Positions 8,768-17,300 of a stretch of 48,108 nucleotides of DNA are shown here, piece by piece. The DNA comes from Priestia flexa NBRC 15715 (GTDB taxonomy: Bacteria; Bacillota; Bacilli; Bacillales; Bacillaceae_H): the NCBI RefSeq assembly GCF_001591565.1, contig NZ_BCVD01000009.1:1-48108 (forward strand). Reading direction: 5' to 3'. How positions within the stretch are numbered: the first letter of the stretch is position 1; every line of letters begins with the position of its first letter. Made by a program: the position numbers and the translations under genes. The notes beneath the pieces are model-generated. The model had not been told where the DNA came from. It saw only the letters and a list, made by a program, of their open reading frames with translations, and did not search any database.

Positions 8768-9421
8768 ATGAAATTTCAAATTGAATGGCACTATAAATCA
8801 TCCAAACAAAAGCAACTGACGTTTTACTCTGATTTCACAGATGCAAACGAAGCGTTTATCATTATAGGGGATTTGGAACGAACTGGACGCGCAAAGGAAA
8901 TTTATTTGATTAGTGAAGATGGACAACGTTGGACTGTAAAAGAAGCCAAAAAATTATTTGAAGAAATTCAAACGGAACCTCATGACATCACGGTATATTT
9001 TGATGGGGGCTTTCACCACGACATGCAGGTCGCAGGTCTCGGTGCTGTTATTTACTTTACACAAAATGGATTTCCTCAGCGGATTCGAGTTAACACGCAG
9101 CTTGAACAGATTGAATCGAATAATGAATCGGAATACGCGGCTTTTTATTTTGCGGTACAGCAGCTAGAAGAAATGGGAGTTCATCACATCCAAGTGACGT
9201 TTAAAGGAGATTCGCAAGTTGTATTAAATCAGCTAGCAGGTGAATGGCCTTGCTTTGAAGAAACCTTTAATAAATATTTAGATCGCATTGAAGATAAGCT
9301 ACAAGAATTAGGAATTAAACCAATTTATGAACCGATTTCACGCAAAGATAATGAAGAAGCAGATCAGCTTGCAACACAAGCCTTACAAGGAGTTACGATA
9401 GCTAGCCGAAAACGAATATAG
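8768..9421 (+). CDS. ypeP: RNase H-like protein with N-terminal extension (YpeP)
   Basis: This 217-residue protein has about 70 N-terminal residues of unassigned alpha/beta character, then an RNase H domain with VYFDGGF, NNESEYAAF, KGDSQVV and NEEADQLA. All four acidic positions are present. It resembles B. subtilis YpeP. ATG 8768 is preceded by AAAGGAACTGG; an in-frame ATG at 8750 is less well served. A zinc-finger gene (ypeQ-like) follows after 27 bases, probably in the same transcript. The substrate is not visible from sequence; a nucleic-acid hybrid is likely. Confidence 0.83.
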   Translation: MKFQIEWHYKSSKQKQLTFYSDFTDANEAFIIIGDLERTGRAKEIYLISEDGQRWTVKEAKKLFEEIQTEPHDITVYFDGGFHHDMQVAGLGAVIYFTQNGFPQRIRVNTQLEQIESNNESEYAAFYFAVQQLEEMGVHHIQVTFKGDSQVVLNQLAGEWPCFEETFNKYLDRIEDKLQELGIKPIYEPISRKDNEEADQLATQALQGVTIASRKRI

Positions 9422-9448
9422 GTACTAATTGAAATGGAGAGATGCAGC

Positions 9449-9631
9449 ATGGAAAGAAAGCAAGTATTAGAAGAGGTAACAGAGCTTTTAGATTACTATT
9501 GCAATGACTGCTTTGTTAAAAAAACGTTTAATAAAGAGCGCGGAAAAACGTATGCCCAATCGTTTTGTATTAATGAGTGTACGGTAGGGGAGAAAATTAA
9601 AAATTACGGAGAGCTATTAACTAAAAAGTAG
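9449..9631 (+). CDS. ypeQ: Small zinc-finger protein (YpeQ-like)
   Basis: This 60-residue protein has YYCNDCF in the first third and SFCINEC in the second, four cysteines able to bind a metal. It fits the short zf-C2HCIx2C family of Bacillus. The ribosome binding site GGAGAG precedes the ATG at 9449. It follows ypeP closely and probably shares its transcript. Its partner is unknown; association with the RNase H-fold neighbour is only a context inference. Confidence 0.75.
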   Translation: MERKQVLEEVTELLDYYCNDCFVKKTFNKERGKTYAQSFCINECTVGEKIKNYGELLTKK

Positions 9632-9686
9632 TTCTGTATAATTTTTTTCGTCTTGCTTTATCCTATCTACAGGAGGTGTTTTCCGA

Positions 9687-9959
9687 ATGGATAACTTTTC
9701 AAAGCAAGACGTAACAACAGGTTATAATGATTTGCAACAAGCTCAAGTCTCTATTCAATCGGCGCAAAAAATGATTGGAACTGCAACGATGAGCATGAGT
9801 CCACAGCAGCTTAGTGAAGCAACAGAAGCTCTAGCAAACGCGCGCACAGAATTAGAAGCGGCACAGGCAAACGCAACGGGCGTAGACGAAGAGTTTCTTC
9901 AAAAGTGCATGGCGGATTTAAAAGCTTGTGAGCAGCAGTTAACTGAGGCAAAGCAATAA
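9687..9959 (+). CDS. Small helical protein, DUF2564-like
   Basis: This 90-residue, Ala/Gln/Glu-rich protein starts MDNFSKQDVTTGYNDLQQAQ and is predicted to be nearly all helix. An excellent AGGAGGTG ribosome binding site precedes it. The pattern matches the DUF2564 family found only in Bacillaceae, as far as I can recall. It ends before a strong terminator and may be the last gene of the ypeP transcript. No function is known. Confidence 0.65.
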   Translation: MDNFSKQDVTTGYNDLQQAQVSIQSAQKMIGTATMSMSPQQLSEATEALANARTELEAAQANATGVDEEFLQKCMADLKACEQQLTEAKQ

Positions 9960-9976
9960 GGTTGTAACAGAGGAAG

Positions 9977-10025
9977 AGCACTCTTTTCATCGTAAAGTGA
10001 CCGCGATAAAAAGAGTGCTTTTTTC
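9977..10025 (+). terminator. Rho-independent terminator
   Basis: AGCACTCTTTT and AAAAGAGTGCT pair around a roughly 20-base loop that holds an inner ATCG/CGAT pairing. Six T residues follow. It ends the ypeP-to-DUF2564 unit. Confidence 0.85.
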
Positions 10026-10070
10026 ACTGATATACATAATGATTTAAATATCTGTAATATTATGGATGTA

Positions 10071-10099
10071 TTTACTAATCTTTGTTTTAGAGGTATAAT
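10071..10099 (+). promoter_or_regulatory. Sigma-A-type promoter
   Basis: TTTACT (10071-10076), 17 bases, TATAAT (10094-10099). It lies about 60 bases ahead of the 90-residue ORF at 10162. Confidence 0.7.
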
Positions 10100-10161
10100 G
10101 AAAATAGATATCGAAAAATTCTGTTTATTATCAGGTTAATTGTCGATAAGGAGTGAGAGCT

Positions 10162-10434
10162 GTGTACCGTACACAAGTGAAAGGAAATGAAATTATCGTT
10201 TTGTTTTCAACGACAGAAGCATCCAAAAAAAGGACTGATATTGAAAGAGAAAAAATCTATAAGCGCGTTCTTCATTTGGATGAAAAACTGCTTACATTTC
10301 ATAATGGTACGAGCTTTACAATTGGAGATCCGCTAGGTTTGATTGTCGCTCATGTTAAGAAGAGTGAGTTAACGACAATTTACATTGAACATATTATTGA
10401 TAAACAATTTATGTATCATGATGATGTGATTTAA
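10162..10434 (+). CDS. Hypothetical 90-residue protein
   Basis: The GTG start has AAGGAGTGAG nine bases upstream, and a good sigma-A-type promoter lies at 10071-10099. The product is a soluble protein with alternating hydrophobic residues (EIIVLFS, KLLTFHN, LGLIVAHV, LTTIYIEHII) that suggests a small beta-rich fold. No motif or family is recognised. It is a single-gene unit closed by a perfect palindromic terminator shared with the convergent nucleoside transporter. The expression signals make it likely to be real. Confidence 0.7.
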   Translation: MYRTQVKGNEIIVLFSTTEASKKRTDIEREKIYKRVLHLDEKLLTFHNGTSFTIGDPLGLIVAHVKKSELTTIYIEHIIDKQFMYHDDVI

Positions 10435-10463
10435 AAAGGTGAGACGAATTCGTCTCACCTTTT
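10434..10463. terminator. Bidirectional palindromic terminator
   Basis: AAAAGGTGAGACGA and its exact complement form a 30-base perfect palindrome centred on an EcoRI-like GAATTC. A and T tracts flank it on both sides, so it can end both the 90-residue ORF and the convergent transporter. Confidence 0.85.
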
Positions 10464-10467
10464 GCTA

Positions 10468-11685
10468 TTAAATAAACATACCTGCGATTGCTGCGCTTAA
10501 TAAGTTAGCTAATGTACCAGCAAGAATAGCACGGAATCCTAAACGTGCGATTTCTGGGCGACGGCTTGGAGCCATGTTTCCTAAACCACCTAATAAAATA
10601 GCAAGTGAAGATAGGTTAGCAAACCCACATAGTGCAAAGCTGACAACAGCGACCGTTTTATCAGAAAGCTGATCAATCTGTGGAGCAAAAGAAGAGTACG
10701 CTACAAATTCATTCAACACAAACTTTTGTCCGATGAAACCAGCAGCTTGTACGGCCTCACTCCAAGGGACACCAATAACAAACGCAATCGGTGCAAACAC
10801 AAACCCTAAAATGGTGTCAAGCGTAAAGTTTTCAAGATTGAAAAGGCTTCCAATTCCAGACAAAAGTCCATTTAACAATGCAATCAGTGCGATGAATGCA
10901 AGTAGCATTGCTCCTACGTTTAATGCAAGCTTTAACCCGTCAGATGCTCCGCGAGCAGCTGCATCAATCACATTAACCGTATCTTTATCTTTTTCCATTG
11001 CAATGCCTTCAGCTGTTGACGTCTTTTCTGTTTCTGGAATGATCATTTTGGCCATAATTAATCCGGCTGGAGCAGCCATAAAGCTTGCTGCTAATAAATA
11101 TTCGATTGGTACACCTAAAGCTGCATATCCAAATAATACTGAACCAGCAACTGATGCTAGACCACCCGTCATAACGGCAAAAAGCTCTGATCTTGTCATT
11201 TTTGGCAAGTATGGTCGAATAACTAACGGTGCTTCCGTTTGACCAACGAAAATATTCGCTGCGGCAGATAAAGATTCCGTTTGGCTTGTTCCTAGTAGTT
11301 TGGCTAATCCGCCACCAAGGAACTTAATAATAATCTGCATGATTCCTAGATGATATAGAACCGCAATTAAAGAAGAGAAGAAGATAATTAACGTTAATAC
11401 ATTAAATGCAAAGATAAACCCAGTAGGCTGACTTGCATCCGACAGTGTACCAAACAAGAAGGAAATCCCTTCATTTGCATAGTTTACAACGTTTTGGACA
11501 GCAGTTGTTACTTTTTCTAAAGCTGCTCGGCCAACGTTCCATTTTAAGACGATAAATCCAAATAGAACTTGAATGGCTAAGCCGACTAATATCGTACGAG
11601 GTTTGATTGCGTTTTTATTACTGGATAATAAAAACGCTACCAAAAAGATAAATGCAATACCTAATAGACCCCAAAGGAAATTCAT
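10468..11685 (-). CDS. Concentrative nucleoside transporter (NupC/CNT family)
   Basis: This 405-residue polytopic membrane protein has the CNT layout. It contains [13 protein letters not shown] in the first half and an [10 protein letters not shown]...[16 protein letters not shown] block near the C-terminus, both family signatures for nucleoside and cation binding. It should import nucleosides with protons or sodium. B. subtilis has three such proteins (NupC, NupG, YutK) and I cannot say which is orthologous. ATG 11685 follows AAAGGTGGAG; a GTG three codons upstream is inside that site. A 37-base palindrome lies in the leader. No purine riboswitch sequence is visible. Confidence 0.88.
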   Translation of the reverse strand: MNFLWGLLGIAFIFLVAFLLSSNKNAIKPRTILVGLAIQVLFGFIVLKWNVGRAALEKVTTAVQNVVNYANEGISFLFGTLSDASQPTGFIFAFNVLTLIIFFSSLIAVLYHLGIMQIIIKFLGGGLAKLLGTSQTESLSAAANIFVGQTEAPLVIRPYLPKMTRSELFAVMTGGLASVAGSVLFGYAALGVPIEYLLAASFMAAPAGLIMAKMIIPETEKTSTAEGIAMEKDKDTVNVIDAAARGASDGLKLALNVGAMLLAFIALIALLNGLLSGIGSLFNLENFTLDTILGFVFAPIAFVIGVPWSEAVQAAGFIGQKFVLNEFVAYSSFAPQIDQLSDKTVAVVSFALCGFANLSSLAILLGGLGNMAPSRRPEIARLGFRAILAGTLANLLSAAIAGMFI

Positions 11686-11714
11686 ATTCTCCACCTTTTC
11701 TTTATGTTTTTAGC

Positions 11715-11751
11715 AAGTTGTCGTCAGACTTCTAACGTCTTACGACAACTT
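11715..11751 (-). promoter_or_regulatory. Long palindrome in the leader of the nucleoside transporter
   Basis: AAGTTGTCGT-C-AGAC and GTCT-T-ACGACAACTT pair over 14 of 15 positions around a seven-base loop. It lies 30 bases upstream of the start codon. No T run follows on the coding strand, so it does not look like a terminator. It could be an operator or an RNA hairpin. Confidence 0.5.
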
Positions 11752-12006
11752 AAATATAATAGTTTTTATCGAAAAATGAAAGAGGTTTTTGAGTTTTTCC
11801 TCTTTTATCTTGTCCGAACTTTGATAATTTATGAATAAAAAATGAGTGATTAATCTTTTAAAAAGGTTTGATACACAAGGGATGGTTAAATCATAGGATT
11901 GTGATTTATGCATGAATAGGAAATGATAAAATAGCAAAAAAATATAGATATGCATTGTTTGGCAAATGCTTAAAATTGTTTAGCATCACGCTACCTGGAG
12001 GCTGCT

Positions 12007-13236
12007 ATGGAAAGTAGAAAAAAAATGGACTTGCTTGCGCTTGCATCGGTTCCGCTTATTATGACACTGGGGAACTCCATGCTCATACCTGTTTTGCCAG
12101 TCATTGAAAAGCAGTTGAAAATCAGTTCTATGCAGGTCTCAATGATTATTACCGTGTACTCAATATTTGCTATTTTTTTGATTCCAATTGCTGGCTATTT
12201 ATCAGATCGCTTTGGACGAAAAAAAGTCATCATTCCCAGTCTAATTTTAGCAGGGATAGGTGGAGCAATTACGGGGTGGGCTTCATGGCAAATGGATAGC
12301 CCGTTTTGGATTATTCTAATTGGGCGAGCCGTTCAGGGGATTGGTTCAGCCGGTGCCATGCCAGTAGTGATTCCTTGTGTAGGGGATATGTTTGAGGACG
12401 AACAGGAAGTAACGAAAGGGTTAGGGTTAATTGAAACGGCTAACACGTTTGGTAAAGTATTAAGCCCCATTTTAGGTTCATTCTTAGCCTCTTTTATTTG
12501 GTTTTTACCGTTTTGGTTTATTCCTATTCTTTGTTTATTGTCCATCTTACTTGTTCTCTTTTTGGTGAAAACTCCTAAGTCAGGATCATCTGATACAAAG
12601 AAACAAAACATTAAAGATTTCATTAAAAATGTGAAGGGTACTCTTCATAAGAATATTCGCTGGCTGTTAGCTATTTTTATTTTAGGTGCTATTATCATGC
12701 TTGTTTTATTTGGAATGCTCTTTTATTTATCAACAATTCTAGAAGAGAGATACGACATTATCAATACAAAAAAAGGCTTTGTTATGGCCATTCCATTGCT
12801 TGCACTATCCATTGCCTCTTATGTTGCTGGAAAGAAAATTGGTCAGAATAAAGTTGTGATGAAATGGTGTTCATTCTTTGGATTTCTTCTATTAACTTGC
12901 TCTTTTCCCATCTTATTCTTTAATACCTCGATCGTCATGATTATCATAACGCTTGTAATTGGCGGTATCGGAATAGGTGTTGCTCTCCCAAGTCTAGATG
13001 CTTTAATTACGGAAGGTATTGAGAAAGAAGAGCGAGGTACAATTACGTCAATATACAGTTCCATGCGCTTTGTTGGAGTTGCTGCCGGACCCCCATTGTA
13101 TACATTGTTAATGAAATGGTCAGATATGGCTGTTTTCCAAATGTCTTTATTTGTTAGTGCAATTGGGGCTATCATTGTCCTTAAGGCAATCAAACCAACA
13201 GATGAAGCCGTGAAGGTTAAAAAAGCTGAGGTTTAA
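12007..13236 (+). CDS. MFS exporter (YmfD-like, DHA1-type)
   Basis: This 409-residue major facilitator has twelve hydrophobic segments with a central loop near residue 195. Motif A is clear as GYLSDRFGRKK between helices 2 and 3. An antiporter-type motif C, with Gly and Pro in ETANTFGKVLSPILGS, lies in helix 5. The N-terminal region resembles B. subtilis YmfD, a bacillibactin exporter, but the substrate here is not known. The site CCTGGAGG precedes the ATG at 12007. No terminator follows, so transcripts may run into the DUF4183 gene. It is not next to siderophore genes. Confidence 0.85.
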   Translation: MESRKKMDLLALASVPLIMTLGNSMLIPVLPVIEKQLKISSMQVSMIITVYSIFAIFLIPIAGYLSDRFGRKKVIIPSLILAGIGGAITGWASWQMDSPFWIILIGRAVQGIGSAGAMPVVIPCVGDMFEDEQEVTKGLGLIETANTFGKVLSPILGSFLASFIWFLPFWFIPILCLLSILLVLFLVKTPKSGSSDTKKQNIKDFIKNVKGTLHKNIRWLLAIFILGAIIMLVLFGMLFYLSTILEERYDIINTKKGFVMAIPLLALSIASYVAGKKIGQNKVVMKWCSFFGFLLLTCSFPILFFNTSIVMIIITLVIGGIGIGVALPSLDALITEGIEKEERGTITSIYSSMRFVGVAAGPPLYTLLMKWSDMAVFQMSLFVSAIGAIIVLKAIKPTDEAVKVKKAEV

Positions 13237-13256
13237 TTTTATTTTAGAGATAGATG

Positions 13257-13330
13257 TTTGTCCCTCACAACTTGTATTACTGTGCCATATACTATGAATG
13301 AAAAGATGAATCAGTGAAATGAGGGACAAA
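13257..13330 (+). promoter_or_regulatory. Inverted repeat shielding the DUF4183 gene ribosome binding site
   Basis: TTTGTCCCTCA (13257-13267) is the exact complement of TGAGGGACAAA (13320-13330). The second arm contains the GAGGGA ribosome binding site of the next gene. The sigma-K-like promoter lies between the arms, so only transcripts begun further upstream would carry both arms and could fold over the ribosome binding site. Confidence 0.6.
13266..13294 (+). promoter_or_regulatory. Probable sigma-K promoter
   Basis: CACA at 13266-13269 matches the sigma-K -35 pattern MACM. It is 16 bases from CATATACTA at 13286-13294, an exact match to the -10 pattern CATANNNTA. The downstream gene encodes a DUF4183 protein, a family linked to spore surfaces, which fits mother-cell expression late in sporulation. 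Confidence 0.7.
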
Positions 13331-13334
13331 GAAG

Positions 13335-13715
13335 ATGGCATTGCAAATTATGAAAATTTTAGCTTCTGCTACAACAGTTGCAACCGTAAGCCCCGTTAAT
13401 ACAAAGTTATTCTACGTTACGACTGCACAAACGGATGGAGGAGGCACGCTAACAATCGATGCTGCTGACTTTTTTTTAGATGATGGCTCAGCAGCAACGA
13501 CACTTCCTGCACTAGAAAGCAACAATAGCTATTATCAAGTGTACATCAATGGTTTATTACAGATGGAAGGGTTATTGACTTACACACCTGGTGCTACGGG
13601 CGTAGGCTCAGTAGCAGTTGATGTACCAATAGGCGGATCAATTTTAACAGGAACTCCTGTTATTGTAGAGGTTGTTAACTTTACACCGGCTTCCTCAACA
13701 ACCGTTACAACATAA
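13335..13715 (+). CDS. DUF4183 protein, probable spore-surface component
   Basis: This 126-residue protein is rich in Thr, Ser, Val and Gly. It carries the DUF4183 core with YYQVYINGLLQMEGLLTY and a C-terminal beta-rich stretch. DUF4183 domains occur in Bacillus proteins, often alone or at the end of collagen-like spore-surface proteins. There is no signal peptide, as expected for proteins assembled on the spore from the mother cell. A consensus sigma-K promoter lies 41 bases upstream. It is convergent with a second DUF4183 gene. Confidence is high for the gene and moderate for the spore role. Confidence 0.82.
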   Translation: MALQIMKILASATTVATVSPVNTKLFYVTTAQTDGGGTLTIDAADFFLDDGSAATTLPALESNNSYYQVYINGLLQMEGLLTYTPGATGVGSVAVDVPIGGSILTGTPVIVEVVNFTPASSTTVTT

Positions 13716-13727
13716 TGAAGCGATACG

Positions 13728-13759
13728 AAAGAAGCAAAGCTACATTTTTGCTTCTTTTT
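13728..13759. terminator. Terminator between the two DUF4183 genes
   Basis: AAAGAAGCAAA and TTTTTGCTTCTTT form a stem around a six-base loop, followed by TTTT. The A tract on the other side may let it work for the convergent gene too. Confidence 0.8.
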
Positions 13760-13769
13760 ATTATGGAAT

Positions 13770-14144
13770 TTAAGCTAAATAAATTGTAATAAACTGGAGT
13801 AAAATTAATGTGTTCTCGGAAGGGACATCTGTCGACAAAAGTTCAAGTATACCTTCATCCACTTTGTAAATTGCAGGAGGTTGAAGCATTCCGTTTACAA
13901 ATAAATTAGTATAGGAAACCGAATCAGGGCTCAATATGCCGCTGTTTCCGTAGCCTGGCAATTGGTCTTTATTTGTAAAGATGCGCTGTTGTCCATCTGC
14001 TCTGGCATAATAATAACCTATATTTGTTTTGGCGATTTTTAAAGGTGGCAAAGAGAACTTGGTTGAAAGCTTTATCGAACGTGTCGTCCAGTCAGTAACT
14101 TGTTTAGCTCTTATTGAATGAGAATTTTTATTGTTTTTTTTCAT
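13770..14144 (-). CDS. DUF4183 protein with basic N-terminal region
   Basis: This 124-residue protein has a basic, Asn/Lys-rich N-terminus of about 30 residues. A central segment holds NIGYYYARADG, and the C-terminal DUF4183 core reads SVSYTNLFVNGMLQPPAIYKV. The core aligns by eye with the convergent gene at 13335 (NGLLQ versus NGMLQ). GAGGTG lies nine bases before the ATG. I see no clear sigma-K promoter upstream of this copy. It is probably also a spore-surface protein, but the evidence is only the shared domain and location. Confidence 0.75.
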   Translation of the reverse strand: MKKNNKNSHSIRAKQVTDWTTRSIKLSTKFSLPPLKIAKTNIGYYYARADGQQRIFTNKDQLPGYGNSGILSPDSVSYTNLFVNGMLQPPAIYKVDEGILELLSTDVPSENTLILLQFITIYLA

Positions 14145-14271
14145 AGTTATACACCTCGCTTTTTACGCGTTCTTCTTATATTAAATCTGCTTTTTATACA
14201 ATATTAATTTTCTGATAAAAAGTCCCTAATATTAGATAGTTTATGGTGTTAATTACCTTGTTAATAAATAA

Positions 14272-14300
14272 TTGTCTAACAGTAGAAACGTTGATATGAT
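14272..14300 (+). promoter_or_regulatory. Sigma-A-type promoter for the TPR-C39 gene
   Basis: TTGTCT (14272-14277), 17 bases, TATGAT (14295-14300). Initiation near 14307 would leave almost no leader for a GTG start at 14310, which supports the ATG at 14364 with its own ribosome binding site. Confidence 0.65.
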
Positions 14301-14363
14301 AAGAGTTAAGTGACCATTAGAGCTGTTAAAAGATGTGGTTGCGGAATAGATGAGGTGGCTAGA

Positions 14364-17300
14364 ATGATGAAGATTACAGTAAAAGAATTGAAAAATTATG
14401 TAGAAGAGCATCGGATTGTTGATGGACTTCAATCTGTGCGCTTAGAATTAGAACAGCTTGAAAAGGCACCCTCACACCTTACTCTAAGGAAAAAGCTTGC
14501 TGAGTTTCAATCGAGCGATGATTTATACGAGCTCATTCGTCTATTAGATGACGGGTTAATGTATCGATATAGTAGCGTGGTTACTCGATACGCTTATCGC
14601 CATTTTGGCACATTTCAAATGGCTGTCTTTTTATATGATGAATTTGTTCGTGAAGGAAAGACGCTACAAGCAAAGCGAGAATTGGATTTATTATTAAAAA
14701 CTACAGATTTAAATACAGTTACACCAAAACAAATTGAAATGGCTTACTTCCTAATGGTACGTATTCTGTTAGAAATTAAGCGGTTTGATGAAGCGAAAGA
14801 ATGGATGCAAAAAGTCGAGCAATACAACGAAACCGAAATGTTTGATAAATGGGGCTATTTTTATATTCAAACGGGCGAATGGGAAAAAGCAGAATATTAT
14901 TTAAGCGAGGGTATCGGTGAAAATAAAAAATCTGATATGTGTTTTTTATTTTTGGCGGACCTATACGCTGCAAAAGGTGAGCATGATAAAGCTTTACATA
15001 CGATTAATGAAGCTTTGGGCATGTATCCTCAGCTACCTGCATTATATATGGAGAAAGTTAGAAAACTAAAAGATTTACAGTGCTATGAGGAGCTTCTTGA
15101 GGCTGTTAATGACTTGGAACAAATACTCATTACAAAAGAGTATCATTCTTATTTTACACAGCTCAAAGCAGAAGCCTATTTTTATTTAAAAAATGCAAGC
15201 AAGCTACAGGTATTAGTAGAGCAAGAAGAGAGTTTGAAAAATACGCCGTACGCAAAATTAATGAATGATGGACAAGCTGTGAAGTTACCCATTAAACCTA
15301 TTATTCAAAAAGATAACTACTGCGTTCCGGCAAGCTTAAGCATGATTCTTAGCTTATTTAACCAACCCAAGACACAAGATGAAATTGCTGAACATATTTA
15401 TAGCCAACTTGGTTCAAAACTTTCAACCGCGGTGGAGTATACGGAAAGTCTAGGCTATAGCTGTCGTTTTTTCACAGGGACTATAGAGACGTATAAGCAA
15501 CTGCTTCATAACGGTACACCAATACTTGTTAGCGTAGAATTTGAGCATGCTTCACATGTTCAAGTGGTATATGGTTATAATGATCAGCTACAGGCTTTCT
15601 ATGTGCAGGATCCTAATTTTTTAAATCCTCAGCTGGTTGAGTATAGTGAGTTCGAACGAGCTTACGTAAACTCAGGCTATTTATCAATTGCTATTTGTAA
15701 AGAAGAAGCAGGACTTGCGTTTCTTTCAGAGCGTGATCACTATTTTTTTAAAGAATTATATCGCATAACAGAGCTAGTTGAGCAGGATGAAGAGCGTTAT
15801 ATTCAACAGCTAATAGCGCTTCTAGAGTCACATGGAGATATTCCTTTTTCTCCTTTGTTTGGCATTAAGCACATTTTTCGAGAGGATAGTCGTCAAGTTA
15901 CGTTCGAGTGGTTACACAAACTGCTTACTACGTATCCAAACAATGACTATATTAGGCTACACACAGCTTATGCGTTTTTCCGAACGGGTGAAAAACAAAA
16001 AGCAGGTGAGCTCTTGCAACAAGTTAAAGAAAAACGAACGAGTTCATTTTATTATTACTTAAAAGGTAGGATTCATTTTGAAGATGATCAGTATACGCAG
16101 GCAATTACGTATTTTCAGCGGTCATTGCAGCTAGATATTGAGCAGCATCTTGTACTGAGCTATTTAGCTCTTGCATATTTCTATAAAGACGATGTTGATT
16201 ACGCTTTTGAACTGTCTCATACTTCACTAAGCTTTTATGATGAAGAGCCATTTTCAAAAGTTAATCATGCACTGATTTTAAATGACCTCGGAAAGACTCA
16301 AGAAGCTCGAACTATTTTCGATGAGTTATTGCGTCATGATCGCACAGACGCATTTCTATGGTATGAACGCGCTAAGTGTGATCAGCGCTTAGAAAAAGGA
16401 CAAAAAGCTTATCGAGGCTTTATGGTAGCAAAGCATCTGCAGCCTGATATGCTTTACCCGTACATTTCGTTAGCAGATTGGTATCAACATGAAAAAGACG
16501 ATTCGTTAAAAGCTGAGACTATTTTATGTGAAGGAATTAAGCAAGTCGAAAGCAACGAAACGCTCTCACGTCTTCTTGGAGATCTCTATATTGAAAACAA
16601 AGAATATGAAAAAGCAATTCAGCTCTTTGCAAATGCTGATACGCCAATGCTTCAAAATGGCCTTGCTTATGCTTATCTGCAAGCTGGCCGTTTATCGGGA
16701 GCTTTAAAGCTGTATGAACAAGCTTTAATAGCTGAAGAGTACGATCAAGATGCTTATTTAGACGCTGGGAATGCGTTGGTACATTTTTGCAAAGAAAACG
16801 GCCTTCAAGAGGGGATAGAGGTTGGAATCTCTCTCATTGAAAAAGGTCTTGCTGGCCTAGAGACGGATTTAGATCAAGCTTTAGAATCGTATGTTGGATT
16901 TATGAATGATTTTGATCAATTAGAACGAGGAGTTACCTTCTTAAAACAAGAATGGAAAATTAATCCAAAAGAAATTCTTTATGGATGCTATGCTGGCGTA
17001 CTGTTAGAAGAAGAGAAGCGATATGATGAAGCGATAGCTCTTTATGAAGAGACGCTGAGAGTTGAACCAAATGGCTTTTCATACTATCGATTAGGTGAAG
17101 TTTACAAAGAGATGGATTTAGTTGGAAAAGCTAAAGAAGCGTATGAGCTAAGCGTGTATTATGATCGTCGAAACAGCGGTGCGTATGAGAACTTAATACT
17201 AATTGCTCAAATGGAAGAAGATGAAGCAGCAGAAAGAGATTACCTATATACCGTACTGCAATTCGATCCATTAGATGTGAATATGGAGCGTTTATCACAT

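Noticed and set aside
10733-11242. 169-codon frame on the opposite strand of the nucleoside transporter
   Set aside because: It is fully inside a well-supported membrane protein gene and has the biased composition of an antisense shadow.
14310-14363. Upstream GTG start of the TPR protein that would add an HTH-like stretch
   Set aside because: It lies only a few bases after the predicted transcription start and has no ribosome binding site, while ATG 14364 has TGAGGTGG.
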